A stretch of 64,000 nucleotides of DNA from Paracoccus wurundjeri. GTDB taxonomy: Bacteria; Pseudomonadota; Alphaproteobacteria; Rhodobacterales; Rhodobacteraceae. Every line of letters starts with the position of its first letter. Position 1 is the stretch's first letter. A program made the position numbers and the translations under genes. Where the stretch lies: positions 62,001 to 126,000 of the forward strand of contig NZ_JAUUTZ010000007.1 in NCBI RefSeq assembly GCF_030678915.1, written 5' to 3'. Below, piece by piece: positions 39,259-52,821 of this stretch. The notes beneath the pieces were generated by a model. That model was given only the letters and a program-made list of their open reading frames with translations. It was not told where the DNA came from and made no database searches.

Positions 39259-40401
39259 TTAGTTGTTAATCAATAACGAAAGGAAAAATCCGTCACTTGC
39301 TGTCAGTGGCGTCCAAAGCATGGACGAGATCTGCGCGAACCGGTCATGGCGAGACATGAATGCCTCGATATTCCGTTTGTTCTCTGCCTCGAAAAGTGAG
39401 CATGTCATATATGCCAGATGACCGCCAGGCGCGACAAATGCAGCGGCTTTATCAAGGATTTCAGACTGAATTTCAGTTAATTGCTGCAATCTCTCAGAGG
39501 TCAGGCGCCATTTCGCGTCAGGTGTACGCCTCCATGTACCCGACCCGGAACAGGGGACATCCGCAACGACTAGATCAAACTTTCCCACGGGCATCGATAC
39601 CCGCTCGATCCGGACGCCGGCCCTCTGTGCGCGCTTTGGAAGGTCCGCCATCCGCGCAGGTTCCGCGTCATGTGCGAAAAGCCGGATTCCCGGCTGTCGC
39701 CCAGCCAAGGCCAATGATTTTCCGCCACCGCCGGCGCAATAATCCAGAACCCGCCCCTCTTTCTTCAAAGGCAGGGACGCGCAAGCCAGTTGCGGCGACA
39801 GATCCTGAAGCTCCACCAACCCGCTGCGATATGCCCGACTGTTACCGATACGACGCTTGCCGCTGCAAACACGAAGCGCCCCGGTCAGTTGAGGCGCTGT
39901 TTCGGTCTCGATACCGTCCTGTTCCAGCATGAGGCGGGCCTCTGGCACCGCCGCAAGAAGCGGGTTCACGCGCAGCCAGACCGGAGCGCGCTGCCCCATT
40001 TCCTTAGCGATCACATCCGAATCCGGGCCAAGCGCCTCCTGCCACAGGGGGATCAGCCAGTCGGGTATATCCGAGGACGTCACCTTTTGCTCGGTTCTCT
40101 CATGCGCATTCAGCGGCGCGGGCGCATAATTCTCACCGGTGAAATGAAGATCGGGATCCTGCCCGGACTCCCGGCAAAGGCCAATCATCAGACCGCGGCC
40201 GGACAGGGCCCCGCCGCGATCGGCAAGCGTGTTCCTGCGGCGCAATGCGTCGTAAACCAGATCCCGGACCGCTGCCCGGTCTTTCGAGCCGGCATAGCGG
40301 CTGTTCCGCGCCCATCTGAGCAAGGCTTGCTCGGCCGCTTGCCCATCCAGAATCCGATCCAGTACATCGATAGCCGCACCGATCCGTGCCGAAGGGGTCA
40401 T
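39259..40401 (-). CDS. RsmB-type 16S rRNA (cytosine-C5) methyltransferase
   Basis: A SAM-dependent methyltransferase of the RsmB/NOP2 family, 380 residues. It has an N-terminal helical NusB-like or RNA-binding region and a Rossmann core with YCAGGGGKSLALA for SAM. The two catalytic cysteines lie in DVPCSGSGTWRR and MTCSLFEAEN. It probably modifies C967 of 16S rRNA or an equivalent site; the exact target is not certain. Confidence 0.88.
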   Translation of the reverse strand: MTPSARIGAAIDVLDRILDGQAAEQALLRWARNSRYAGSKDRAAVRDLVYDALRRRNTLADRGGALSGRGLMIGLCRESGQDPDLHFTGENYAPAPLNAHERTEQKVTSSDIPDWLIPLWQEALGPDSDVIAKEMGQRAPVWLRVNPLLAAVPEARLMLEQDGIETETAPQLTGALRVCSGKRRIGNSRAYRSGLVELQDLSPQLACASLPLKKEGRVLDYCAGGGGKSLALAGRQPGIRLFAHDAEPARMADLPKRAQRAGVRIERVSMPVGKFDLVVADVPCSGSGTWRRTPDAKWRLTSERLQQLTEIQSEILDKAAAFVAPGGHLAYMTCSLFEAENKRNIEAFMSRHDRFAQISSMLWTPLTASDGFFLSLLINN

Positions 40402-40518
40402 GTCCTGTCTCTTTGGTGATATAAGCTATTGCGACCTGAAGAATTCATGAACGTCCCTCCATCCGGCGCCCAGAGATCTGCCATCGCCTTGCCTTCCTGT
40501 CCTTCCAAAACGAATATT

Positions 40519-44921
<4,403 letters not shown>

Positions 44922-44965
44922 TCAAGATCGCGCGGCGATATATGAATCATGCGTCAGACCGGCGG

Positions 44966-45676
44966 TCAACGTCCGATGGCCAGCCTGTTGTCCTCGGTAG
45001 GAAGAGGTTCCCGCATGACATAACCGCGCCCCCAGACCGTTTCGATCGGGCAGGCATATCCCAATGCTTCGCTCAGCTTTTTCCTGAGCTTGCAGATAAA
45101 CACGTCGATGATCTTCAATTCGGGCTCATCCATGCCGCCGTAAAGATGATTGAGGAACATCTCCTTTGTCAGCGTGGTACCCTTTCGCAGCGCCAGAAGC
45201 TCGAAAATCTGATATTCCTTACCGGTCAGGTTGACGGGTCTGCCGCGCGCCTCGACCGAGCGGGAATCGAGATTTACGACGATTTCGCCAATCTCGATGA
45301 TTGCCTGACTATGCCCCTTGGACCGCCTGACCACCGCGCGGATACGCGCCAGCAGCTCATCGCGGTCAAATGGCTTGGTCATGTAATCATCGGCGCCGAA
45401 ACCAAAACCGCGCAGCTTGCTTTCGATATCAGCGGAACCGGTAAGAATCAGAACCGGCGTTGCAATCCGGGACAGCCGGATGTTCCGAAGCACCTCCATA
45501 CCGCTCATATCGGGCAAATCGAGGTCCAGAAGGATCAGATCGTAATCGTATAGCTTCGCAAGATCGATGCCTTCCTCGCCCTGTTCAGTGATAAAGACAT
45601 TGTAGTTTGACGAGGTGAGCATCAGTTCGATTGCCCGCGCCATGATGGGATCGTCTTCTATAAGTAAAATTCGCAT
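44966..45676 (-). CDS. ctrA: Cell-cycle response regulator CtrA
   Basis: Master regulator that in alphaproteobacteria controls motility, division or replication by binding TTAA-N7-TTAA sites. The 236-residue OmpR-type protein has a receiver domain with phospho-acceptor Asp51 ([13 protein letters not shown]) and a winged-helix domain with the highly conserved CtrA segments [20 protein letters not shown] and [11 protein letters not shown]. An inverted repeat and the sciP-like gene lie upstream; ligA is downstream in the same direction. Confidence 0.95.
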   Translation of the reverse strand: MRILLIEDDPIMARAIELMLTSSNYNVFITEQGEEGIDLAKLYDYDLILLDLDLPDMSGMEVLRNIRLSRIATPVLILTGSADIESKLRGFGFGADDYMTKPFDRDELLARIRAVVRRSKGHSQAIIEIGEIVVNLDSRSVEARGRPVNLTGKEYQIFELLALRKGTTLTKEMFLNHLYGGMDEPELKIIDVFICKLRKKLSEALGYACPIETVWGRGYVMREPLPTEDNRLAIGR

Positions 45677-45730
45677 AACATGCGTTCCTCATGCTATTCT
45701 GTACTGGTTTGTACGCTGACGATATTAATT

Positions 45731-45758
45731 CGTGGAACGTTTATGAAACGTTACCACG
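45731..45758. promoter_or_regulatory. Inverted repeat upstream of ctrA
   Basis: CGTGG-A-ACGTTT (45731-45742) faces AAACGT-TA-CCACG (45746-45758), an imperfect palindrome with a small bulge, 55-82 bp upstream of ctrA. It may be an operator or a leader hairpin; it is not a recognised CtrA or GcrA site. Confidence 0.4.
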
Positions 45759-45786
45759 CATCCCAATCACATGAACGATTTTTTTT

Positions 45787-46053
45787 CTATTTTCGGTAGC
45801 GCTGCAAAAATGTCACCTTCAGTGCGGATGCGCCATGATCGATCATCGCACGGCACCAACTGTCAAATTCCTCCTCCGTCAAATCATAGCGTTTCAACGC
45901 CTCATCTTTTGATATCAGTTCGTAAGCAACTGCGTTTACAACAATTTCCTTTCGTGACGCCACCCATCTTGTGTCCGGAGGCGGCAAATCCGCAACGGTC
46001 AAGATCCGGCCATCCGGCAAGGTGGCGGTAACGGGTCTGTTCTTTTTGGTCAT
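45787..46053 (-). CDS. sciP: DUF1153 protein, SciP-like CtrA co-regulator
   Basis: An 88-residue helix-turn-helix protein of the DUF1153 family. It has LPDGRILTVADLPPPDTRWV, VVNAVAYELISKDEALKRYDLTEEEF (HTH) and a basic QRYRK end. In Caulobacter the family member SciP binds CtrA and blocks activation of CtrA targets. Its position 110 bp upstream of ctrA, in the same orientation, supports that role. A near-match to a CtrA site lies upstream of it. Confidence 0.85.
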   Translation of the reverse strand: MTKKNRPVTATLPDGRILTVADLPPPDTRWVASRKEIVVNAVAYELISKDEALKRYDLTEEEFDSWCRAMIDHGASALKVTFLQRYRK

Positions 46054-46106
46054 GTCCTGGTTCCCCTGTTACTGATTACAAACAGGGGGATTTCATCATC
46101 CATGGT

Positions 46107-46121
46107 TTAATCTGCGGTTAT
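46107..46121. promoter_or_regulatory. Candidate CtrA binding site upstream of sciP
   Basis: TTAA at 46107-46110, seven bases, then TTAT at 46118-46121: one mismatch to the CtrA consensus TTAA-N7-TTAA. It is 54-68 bp upstream of the sciP-like start and in the intergenic region shared with mnmA. Confidence 0.35.
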
Positions 46122-46210
46122 TCCATCTTCGGACATGACTTGAGAATGCAAGGAATTTGACTATATTTCGATGCAAATTAGCGCCGTTTCCCCGCCTCCG
46201 GAGCCCATGC

Positions 46211-47383
46211 ATGACCCAGCTTGCCCATGATCGCGCGATCGCGCGCGACAATGGATTGAACAGCCTCGGCTTTGCCAAACCGCCCGCGCAAACCCGCGTG
46301 GTAGTGGCAATGTCCGGCGGCGTGGACAGTTCGGTCGTGGCCGCCAAGCTGAAATCCGAAGGCTATGATGTGATCGGTGTCACACTTCAGCTTTACGATC
46401 ACGGAGCCGCATTGGCGAAAAAAGGGGCGTGCTGCGCCGGGCAGGATATACACGACGCCCGGCGGGTCGCCGAACGAATGGGGTTTCCACATTACGTGCT
46501 TGATTACGAAAACAAGTTCCGCGAATCCGTCATCGACGAATTTGCCGACGCATATCTTGCCGGAGCAACTCCGGTGCCTTGTATCCGCTGCAATGAAAGA
46601 GTGAAGTTCCGCGATCTTCTGGAAACCGCCCGCGATCTGGATGCGGATTGCATGGCAACCGGCCATTACATTCAGCGCAAGACCGGCGCGGACCGTGCAG
46701 AATTGCATATGGCCGCTGACCCGGCCCGCGATCAAAGCTATTTCCTGTTCTCGACCACGCAAGAACAGCTTGATTTCCTGCGCTTTCCTCTTGGTCATCT
46801 CGCAAGCAAGACCGAAACACGGGCATTGGCTTCGGAATACGGCCTCTCTGTGGCGGACAAGCCGGACAGTCAGGATATCTGCTTCGTGCCGAACGGTGAT
46901 TATGCAAGCGTGATCGAAAAACTGCGGCCCGGCGCCGCTGATCCCGGCGAGATCGTGGATACCAACGGGAATACCCTGGGACGTCATGACGGCGTTATTC
47001 ACTATACTGTCGGCCAACGCCGTGGCCTTGGTATCGGCGGTCTGAGCGAACCGCTTTACGTCATACGCCTCGATCCGGAAACGCGGCAGGTCGTCGTGGG
47101 CCCGAAATCGGCCCTTGCCACAAGCATTGTACCAATTACAGAGGTCAACTGGCTGGGCGATCAGCCTTTCGAGGGTGAAATTCCCTGTCTGGTCCGCATC
47201 CGCTCGACCCGACCACCCCGCCCCGCAATCCTTCGCCCGGTCGACCGGACACGGGCCGAGGTCGAACTGCTGGATGCCGAAGAGGGTGTTAGCCCCGGTC
47301 AGGCCTGTGTCTTCTATGAAACCGGCGGCACCCGCGTGCTGGGCGGCGGCTGGATCACGCTGCGTCGGCGGCGAGCTGCCTGA
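46211..47383 (+). CDS. mnmA: tRNA-specific 2-thiouridylase MnmA
   Basis: Inserts sulfur at position 2 of the wobble uridine in tRNA-Lys, Glu and Gln. The 390-residue protein has the PP-loop SGGVDSS (35-41) and the catalytic cysteines Cys124 in PVPCIRCN and Cys224 in DICFVP. The ATG at 46211 follows CGGAG. It has ~26 extra residues before the PP-loop strand compared with E. coli. Its last 29 bp overlap the convergent sufE-like gene, another sulfur-transfer protein. Confidence 0.95.
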   Translation: MTQLAHDRAIARDNGLNSLGFAKPPAQTRVVVAMSGGVDSSVVAAKLKSEGYDVIGVTLQLYDHGAALAKKGACCAGQDIHDARRVAERMGFPHYVLDYENKFRESVIDEFADAYLAGATPVPCIRCNERVKFRDLLETARDLDADCMATGHYIQRKTGADRAELHMAADPARDQSYFLFSTTQEQLDFLRFPLGHLASKTETRALASEYGLSVADKPDSQDICFVPNGDYASVIEKLRPGAADPGEIVDTNGNTLGRHDGVIHYTVGQRRGLGIGGLSEPLYVIRLDPETRQVVVGPKSALATSIVPITEVNWLGDQPFEGEIPCLVRIRSTRPPRPAILRPVDRTRAEVELLDAEEGVSPGQACVFYETGGTRVLGGGWITLRRRRAA

Positions 47384-47765
47384 TCCGCTGCACCATGGCC
47401 TGCAGCCCGTTAGACCGCTGCGAGGAAAGATGCTCGTCCAGCCCCAGCCGCGCCAGTTCCGCCTGTGCGTCCACCTGCCCGATCTCGGCCACGGTCAGCC
47501 CGGAGTAAAGCGCATGCAGGATCGCGATCAGGCCGCGCACGATCATCGCGTCGCTGTCACCCTGAAAATCGAACCGCCCATTTTCGATGCGCGGCATGAT
47601 CCAGACCTGGCTCGCACAGCCTTCGACCTTGGTCGCCGGCACCTGCAGCGCGGGGTCCATCTCCGGCATGGCCTTACCCAATTCGATCACGTGACGATAG
47701 CGTTCCTCCCAATCATCAAGAAACTCGAACGTGTCGGCAATGTCTTCAAAAGCGGAGCTGGCCAT
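47355..47765 (-). CDS. sufE: SufE-family cysteine desulfuration protein
   Basis: Accepts sulfur from SufS cysteine desulfurase for Fe-S cluster assembly. The 136-residue protein has the acceptor Cys50 in VEGCASQVW and the family end helix. AAAGGA precedes the ATG at 47765. The rest of the suf operon is not here. It overlaps mnmA tail-to-tail. Confidence 0.92.
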   Translation of the reverse strand: MASSAFEDIADTFEFLDDWEERYRHVIELGKAMPEMDPALQVPATKVEGCASQVWIMPRIENGRFDFQGDSDAMIVRGLIAILHALYSGLTVAEIGQVDAQAELARLGLDEHLSSQRSNGLQAMVQRIRQLAADAA

Positions 47766-47877
47766 GGAGATTCCTTTCCGGAATGAATTAACCCGCGCGA
47801 GGATGAAGGTCAAAGAGGCTTTAATGCCGCGCCGCTTTCCCTTAACAGTCGGAATAGTGTTTCGCGGGGGATGCCAA

Positions 47878-48387
47878 ATGACTCGACTGACTGCATCTTT
47901 GCTGGTCTTTGTACTTCTGCTTTCCGGCTGTGGCGGACGTGGCAGCGATAGCGGCCTGAATCCTTTTGGCTGGTTCGGCGGTGGCGGCAACAGAGAACAG
48001 CCGGTGTCGTTGATTCCAGATGATGGAACGATCGTCACCAATCTGCCCACGGGCGTCCCCCAGATCGCTTCAGCCCGCTGGGAGCCCTTGAACGAAGGCC
48101 GGCTGCTTGTGGCTACCGGGCTGGCACCGACAAAAGGATATCATGATGCAAGGCTGGTGCCAATGCGCCCACAGCCAAGCGACAGACTGTCACCCGATCC
48201 CGATGGCGTCCTGCGCCTGCGTTTCGCGGCCCAACCGCCTGCGCCAGACAGTCAGGCCGCCCGCCTGCCTGCAAATCCGGCAGTTGATTCGATCACCGTT
48301 GCCCTGGCAATTTCGAATGTCGAGCTTGCCCGTATTTCCAGGGTCGAGATTTCCGGCGCAACCAATATCGTAGGTCTGAACCGCTAA
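47878..48387 (+). CDS. Predicted lipoprotein of unknown function
   Basis: A 169-residue protein with a lipoprotein signal ending LLLSGC (Cys ~17), a Gly-rich stretch, and a conserved-looking beta domain. I recognise no domain name. GGGGGA lies upstream of the ATG at 47878. It is divergent from sufE and followed by tRNA-Ser. Confidence 0.75.
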   Translation: MTRLTASLLVFVLLLSGCGGRGSDSGLNPFGWFGGGGNREQPVSLIPDDGTIVTNLPTGVPQIASARWEPLNEGRLLVATGLAPTKGYHDARLVPMRPQPSDRLSPDPDGVLRLRFAAQPPAPDSQAARLPANPAVDSITVALAISNVELARISRVEISGATNIVGLNR

Positions 48388-48437
48388 CCCGATCTGCGGT
48401 TGCACCCGCACTCTTGTCGGGATAATCCCACGATGTC

Positions 48438-48527
48438 GGAGGCGTGGCAGAGTGGTTGAATGCACCGGTCTTGAAAACCGACGTGGGTTAACGCCCACCG
48501 TGGGTTCGAATCCCACCGCCTCCGCCA
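48438..48527 (+). tRNA. tRNA-Ser (anticodon UGA)
   Basis: A 90-base class II tRNA. The acceptor GGAGGCG pairs with CGCCTCC (48438-48444 with 48517-48523), the anticodon loop CTTGAAA gives anticodon TGA, the long variable arm GTGGGTTAACGCCCAC is present, the T-loop is GTTCGAATC, and CCA is encoded at 48525-48527. The 3' end is the left edge of the accessory island. Confidence 0.96.
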
Positions 48528-48560
48528 TTTACCACCGATTACCCTCTATAGTGCGATATT
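48523..48560 (+). repeat. Repeat copy 1: tRNA-Ser 3' end (candidate attachment site)
   Basis: 38 bases beginning in the tRNA 3' end are matched at 31 positions by 49942-49979. Shared blocks are CCATTT, CCGATTA and CTCTATAGT. The location at a tRNA end is typical of integrase attachment sites. Confidence 0.55.
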
Positions 48561-48578
48561 ACCGTCCTTACCCCGATA

Positions 48579-49058
48579 TTACGCAGGCGATACCCTTGCC
48601 TCCAGACGACGTAGCAATACCGACGCAAATGAGAGGTGGTCGAGGCAACGATCAATAGGGTCGATGTTAATGTCGTGTCCACGAGGGTTGCGGATCGCAG
48701 ACATTGCTCCTGCGAAGATGAACTTATATCCGCTTTGCTCATTAACCTCGCTCTGTGTGGCAAGCGCAGTAAGTTGAACCTTCGGGCTCGCTTCCGCGAA
48801 AGCCGTCATCATTAGCTTGAAGCCGCTCTCGTTCATGCCAGACAGGTTTTTGACCGCGTTGTCGAGAAGCTTGAACGCCTCGAATGTGGCTTGTGAGTAA
48901 TGCCCGTTGTCAAATAGTTTTAAGCAAACGGCGCTAATGTCAGGGTGGACATTGCGCTCGTCGAAGGGATGCGACTGAACGCTCTCCTCGTCCGAACCGT
49001 AGGACAGTTCGCCAGCATTTCGCGCAATCCGTTCGAACGCAACAAGAGACTTATTCAT
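48579..49058 (-). CDS. TIGR02391 family (Ymh-type) protein
   Basis: A 159-residue protein matching the TIGR02391/Hypoth_Ymh family: HPDISAVCLKLFDNGHYSQATFEAFKLLDNAV, LMMTAF, and FAGAMSAIRNPRGHDI. The function is unknown; members are common in mobile and defence-associated loci. The gene overlaps the frameshifted DUF5343 gene by 8 bases (49051-49058), so they form one transcription unit. Codon and base composition are less GC-biased than the core genes. Confidence 0.8.
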   Translation of the reverse strand: MNKSLVAFERIARNAGELSYGSDEESVQSHPFDERNVHPDISAVCLKLFDNGHYSQATFEAFKLLDNAVKNLSGMNESGFKLMMTAFAEASPKVQLTALATQSEVNEQSGYKFIFAGAMSAIRNPRGHDINIDPIDRCLDHLSFASVLLRRLEARVSPA

Positions 49059-49721
49059 TGATTAGATTTGCTCTAATGCTCTTGAAGATGTTGTCGTAGG
49101 TCTCTTTCGAGCCGTTTGCCGGTAGATTAATCTCTATTCGCACGGTGAGCGCCATGTCCTTACGCCCATCGCCCATGCGGACATGCACTTTCGGATCGGT
49201 TGGAGCGACGTCCGCCGCTTTTGCCTTGGTCTTCGGGGCCGCTTTCACCCTGGGTTGGTGTGGCTTCGCTGTCGCATTCGTTGCAACCTTCTCATTGGAC
49301 GGCTCGTACCCAGCTAGGGAACGGAAGGTTGAAATACACTGGCCTGCCTTCCTCCGATCACTTCGCTCGTCTTATCGGTGGTGCGAAAGTAAGACGTAAG
49401 TTCGCCCTTCGCGAGGCTCCATGCATCGTCGCCGCGAAACTCGAACAAGTCGCTATATGCGTTCTTGACTAGCCCTTCGAAAGCTTTGGGAAATTCGTCG
49501 TCGCTTAAGACGAAAACGTCATGCCCCTTCTCCGTGCGCTTCCCTTCCTCGTCAATCACGCCGATGAACTGGAGAGCATTGATGACATAGCTCTCATTAT
49601 TCGGCGCTAAGCCAAATTTCTTAACGGTGCCGGACGTGACGGAGGCCGGGAAATTCTTACGCAAAAATCCGATCATCTGCGCGATGTTTCCTGCCCCAGA
49701 AATGTAAGGATGCGATGCCAT
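49051..49721 (-). pseudogene. DUF5343 gene broken by a one-base frameshift
   Basis: Two frames together make one DUF5343-type protein. From the ATG at 49721, the frame reads MASHPYISGAGN through NAYSDLFEFRGDD to a stop at 49314. The continuation FRSLAGYEPSNEK is in a different frame and runs to 49051, ending IKLP-like NLPANGSKETYDNIFKSI, the usual C-terminus of the family. Adding a single A in TTTCAACC near 49332 would restore the frame. This may be a real mutation or a sequencing error. The family is of unknown function and here pairs with TIGR02391. Confidence 0.75.
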
Positions 49722-49896
49722 AATACCCCAATGCCCCCTGCCCAATGCGCCAATGTTTACTATATATCACCCGACTTGAACCGCAATCGGTGGCGACAAA
49801 ATAATATAAGGGAACGACAATTCTATTCGCCATTCTATTCTAGGCTCGTAGCAGAACCAAGTTGGCACTGGGGCGATAGTGGATCAATCATTTCAG

Positions 49897-49979
49897 AGGG
49901 CTATGGCGTAAACGTAGTGATCATCCCTATCGGTCGCGGCCCACCATTTGCCGCCGATTATGCTCTATAGTACGACATT
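49897..49979 (+). repeat. Repeat copy 2: composite junction inside the island
   Basis: The left 50 bases (49897-49946) match 55802-55851 at 44 of 50 positions. The right 38 bases (49942-49979) match the tRNA-Ser end repeat at 31 of 38. The two halves meet at CCACCA, like the junction of two elements inserted in tandem at the same site. Confidence 0.6.
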
Positions 49980-50421
49980 GTCGCCAATCACCAGATTTCA
50001 CCAGATAGTATGGTGAATCGTCGTTTTTACGCTACAACCCGAACTGCTCGGCCGGCCCAAAGGCGGTTCAACGCAGCAAAGGCAGCTTTGACCATCTTGC
50101 AATACCAGATAACCACCTAATTTTACTAGAAAATCACGCGATAGAAACGTTGAGCCGCGCTGATGCCTGCGCTTATCCACACCGTTTCTGTCGGAGTGGA
50201 CAGCATATATCTGCTTGGGGCCTGTCATGCTCAACTACGCGGTTGACGCGCTCAAAACCAACTATCCGTTCGCGACGCGTCGCCTCCATCTGTCGCACTG
50301 CCCAACGAAACAAATGTTTACTACCTTCACCGCGCTGCGTTCATCGGGCGGCCCGATGTTGCTGCCACAGAAGCAGATCACCCCCGACTCCAGACGGACT
50401 CTCCCATATCACATCGGTTTG
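49980..50421. other. Island DNA without a recognised gene
   Basis: About 440 bp between the internal repeat and the immunity remnant. A 69-codon plus-strand frame (50215-50424) and a 78-codon minus-strand frame (49998-50234) are present, but neither has a recognisable domain or good ribosome site. It is probably decayed sequence. Confidence 0.4.
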
Positions 50422-50563
50422 TGATTGTTTGAGAAGGTGGTCACGAAGCGGTCAGATTTGAATTGGCGTTGAACTGCCAGGAAGACAGGCACGAGCCTTC
50501 GTCGTGATAACAACGCGACGAAGCAGATCCGAATACAGGTGTAATATTCAACCGTCGCTCGGG
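50422..50563 (-). pseudogene. 3' fragment of a third immunity gene
   Basis: Read on the minus strand, this segment encodes ERRLNIT, then after a frameshift VALLSRRRLVPVFLAVQRQF. This matches the C-terminal end of the immunity protein encoded at 52072-52821 (ERLLNIT; AVLISRLWLVPVFLAVQHKF). There is no start, and the frame is broken. It sits directly downstream of the second immunity gene. Confidence 0.7.
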
Positions 50564-50600
50564 GGTGGTCAAATCATCAGTGCCCAACGCCGGAGTAATT

Positions 50601-51341
50601 TCACTCCACTTTCAAATATTTCTCATCGGCAGGCAATCGTTCGAATTTTCGTTGGATTGCTAGAGCAAGAGGGAAGTGCCATAATCTTGCGCCCAAAACT
50701 CCCATTCCCAATTGAATGGTTCCGGCACCGTTTAGCAATCGTTCATAGGCGCCAACACTGGAATATAAACCAGGACCGAAGACAATCGCACCGTAAGCAC
50801 AAACCACGAGGAAAATTGCGCGACCCACCCAGACAGCAGTCATTACCTCATCAGGTAAGCCGACCTGCTTCTTCGCAAAATCCGGCATTAAAAAATAATA
50901 TCGTCCTTCCGATATGCCAATCCTTCCTGTTTTCCTCATGAAATCAATGGCGGTATCGGTATCGAGAAAATATGAAATCAAAGCATTGAAAATTAGAATA
51001 TGCATGGCTCCTAAAATGACCAGAAACAGCCATACTCCATGCATCCTGCCACCAGCCCACATTGTCAATGCCGCTGATATATAGAGCAACCCAAACCCAA
51101 TCAAAATTGGAGAGAATAACGCAAGGTGTAATCTATTAATAAGAAACTTTCTTTCTATTCCAATTGATATCCCAATAATTATCGCCGCCCCCGCAAGATA
51201 AAAAAGCAACCAAATTCCGTAAATCACGATAGGAACAACCATGAAAAGTGTAAACATAAGTAGGAGCCACATTGTAATGTATAGCAGTGATCGACTATCT
51301 TGCTCCATGCGAACAGGCGTAATATTCTGCATGATATTCAT
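50601..51341 (-). CDS. Second polytopic membrane immunity-like protein
   Basis: A 246-residue protein with about six hydrophobic segments. It is a paralog of the product of 52072-52821, sharing the spaced motifs YFLMPD, GLP, VGR, YSSV-A-ERLLN-GT and a final Q-KFER. It sits directly after the detached toxin C-terminus, just as its paralog follows the complete effector, so it is probably the immunity partner for that toxin variant, held in the inner membrane. AAGGAA precedes the ATG. The sequence is visibly AT-richer than the chromosome around it. No known family recognised. Confidence 0.7.
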   Translation of the reverse strand: MNIMQNITPVRMEQDSRSLLYITMWLLLMFTLFMVVPIVIYGIWLLFYLAGAAIIIGISIGIERKFLINRLHLALFSPILIGFGLLYISAALTMWAGGRMHGVWLFLVILGAMHILIFNALISYFLDTDTAIDFMRKTGRIGISEGRYYFLMPDFAKKQVGLPDEVMTAVWVGRAIFLVVCAYGAIVFGPGLYSSVGAYERLLNGAGTIQLGMGVLGARLWHFPLALAIQRKFERLPADEKYLKVE

Positions 51342-51405
51342 GTTATTTCCTTGCGGTCACGAAAGGCGTTTTTTCTTAAAATATTAATACTATTTTCGCC
51401 ATTCA

Positions 51406-51990
51406 CTACGCTGAATCCATCGCAGCTTCACCCTGCCAAATATTATAGATATAGCCAATAAAGGAACGATATGCTTCAATAATCATCCGTCCCGCAAAGC
51501 GTAATAATCCAGCAAGAGCTTGCCGAATCTTAAGCAATGCAAATACAAACGTTACCACAAAACCAACGACAAGAGACACCCCTGCAACGACAATGCTGAA
51601 AACCACCCCGGTGAAGCTGAAGATGCCAACCAAAAAAACCGCAATGATTGCCGTCAACACAGCCGCCAAGAGCACCAACCCCAAGCGTGCGATCAGATCG
51701 TACCAATCCTCTTCCTCGGATTCCAGCCAAGCATGGACCTCCATTACACCCGCGACGACGATGAAGAAACGGTTCACACCACCTTTCAAGGCGGTTCTCC
51801 CTGCTTCCCCCATTGTCGGTCGTGAATTGACGGCATCAAGAACTGCGAACTTATCCCTGGAGTATCCGTATCGCTGCTTGGTCAGATAGCTTCGAAGAGA
51901 TGCCTTGCCCGGAAAGACGACGGTTTTGGCACCCTGAGGATTCGTCTTGATCTCAAATTTGTCGCTTTTGATTTCCGTCCAGAACGTTAC
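51406..51990 (-). pseudogene. Detached (orphan) effector C-terminal domain
   Basis: A 194-codon open stretch with no start, preceded in frame by TGA at 51991-51993. It aligns along its whole length with residues ~353-540 of the complete effector: FEIKTNPQGAKTVVFPGKASLR versus FEIRTSPNGTKTIIFSGKASLR, then GGVNR-FI, WLESE-EDW-DLIARLG, a hydrophobic hairpin and LAGLLRF-GR. An internal ATG at 51813 could start a 135-residue protein but lacks a ribosome site. Upstream the homology seems to continue in another frame. This is the layout of orphan toxin modules left behind by, or waiting for, recombination. Confidence 0.78.
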
Positions 51991-52071
51991 TCATCACATG
52001 CGCGATACCGTTATTCGATCCGAAATTCCATTATCTAAACAAAGTGCATCCAACTCCAGACGATGTCCGCA

Positions 52072-52821
52072 TCATGTTTCCGCTTGAGATTGCTTAAGAA
52101 GGCAAGGAGGAAGCGGACCACGTTCGAATTTATGTTGAACAGCCAAAAAAACAGGCACAAGCCATAGTCGTGAAATTAACACGGCAAATCCGATCCCGAG
52201 CGTACCCGTAATATTCAATAATCGCTCGGTGGCATTGACACTGGAATAAACACCGGTTCCGTATATAATCACTCCAAGTATGCAGGCACTAATCCAAAAA
52301 ACTCTTCCAACTCGAACCAAATTATAAAGCCAACCTGGTAAACCCGCATCGGCCCCCAATTTATCAGGCATTAAAAAATAAATCGTTTCTTTCGATACAG
52401 TTATTAATCCCCTATCTATCATTGATCTAACTATTTCGTCAGTTTTCATATGGCGAAGAATTAGAAAATTTATAATCACAACGTATGCTATCGCCAAGAA
52501 TAGTATTGCCAACGAGGCGCCGTGCAATCTCTGCCCGTACACAAATATCAAAACCACGTCAATTAACCATATTGATCCAACTAGCAAGATTGGCAGCTGC
52601 ACAATAAAATGCAGCCAATTGTTAGGGAACTGCCGCTCAATAACCTTTGCCACACTGAATAATATTGTAAAGATTGCGGGTAATAACAGCCACTGAAAGC
52701 CGATAATGCTTGCTGTGAAGAAGTTGCCTAAAATAAAAACCACTCCCAGAGTTACCACAAATGCGAATAATCCCTGATTTTTATCAGCCCTAACCGATCG
52801 AGGCACGTCAACAGCATTCAT
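52072..52821 (-). CDS. Polytopic membrane immunity-like protein of the effector
   Basis: A 249-residue protein with about six hydrophobic segments (near residues 17-35, 38-60, 70-96, 106-128, 180-200, 208-230 counted from the ATG). Its ATG overlaps the effector stop by four bases (52818-52821), which ties its translation to the toxin gene. Position right after a toxin with a hydrophobic hairpin, and the presence of diverged paralogs, make it a candidate inner-membrane immunity protein protecting against pore formation. That function is inference; I recognise no named family. Confidence 0.7.
   Translation of the reverse strand: MNAVDVPRSVRADKNQGLFAFVVTLGVVFILGNFFTASIIGFQWLLLPAIFTILFSVAKVIERQFPNNWLHFIVQLPILLVGSIWLIDVVLIFVYGQRLHGASLAILFLAIAYVVIINFLILRHMKTDEIVRSMIDRGLITVSKETIYFLMPDKLGADAGLPGWLYNLVRVGRVFWISACILGVIIYGTGVYSSVNATERLLNITGTLGIGFAVLISRLWLVPVFLAVQHKFERGPLPPCLLKQSQAET

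Noticed and set aside
49897..49970. Repeat copies as a conserved coding end (GYGVNVVIIPIGRGPP versus GYSINVVIITIGRGPP)
   Set aside because: The two copies can be read in the same frame, but substitutions hit first and third codon positions alike and the tRNA-end copy cannot be read in that frame, so a DNA-site explanation fits better.
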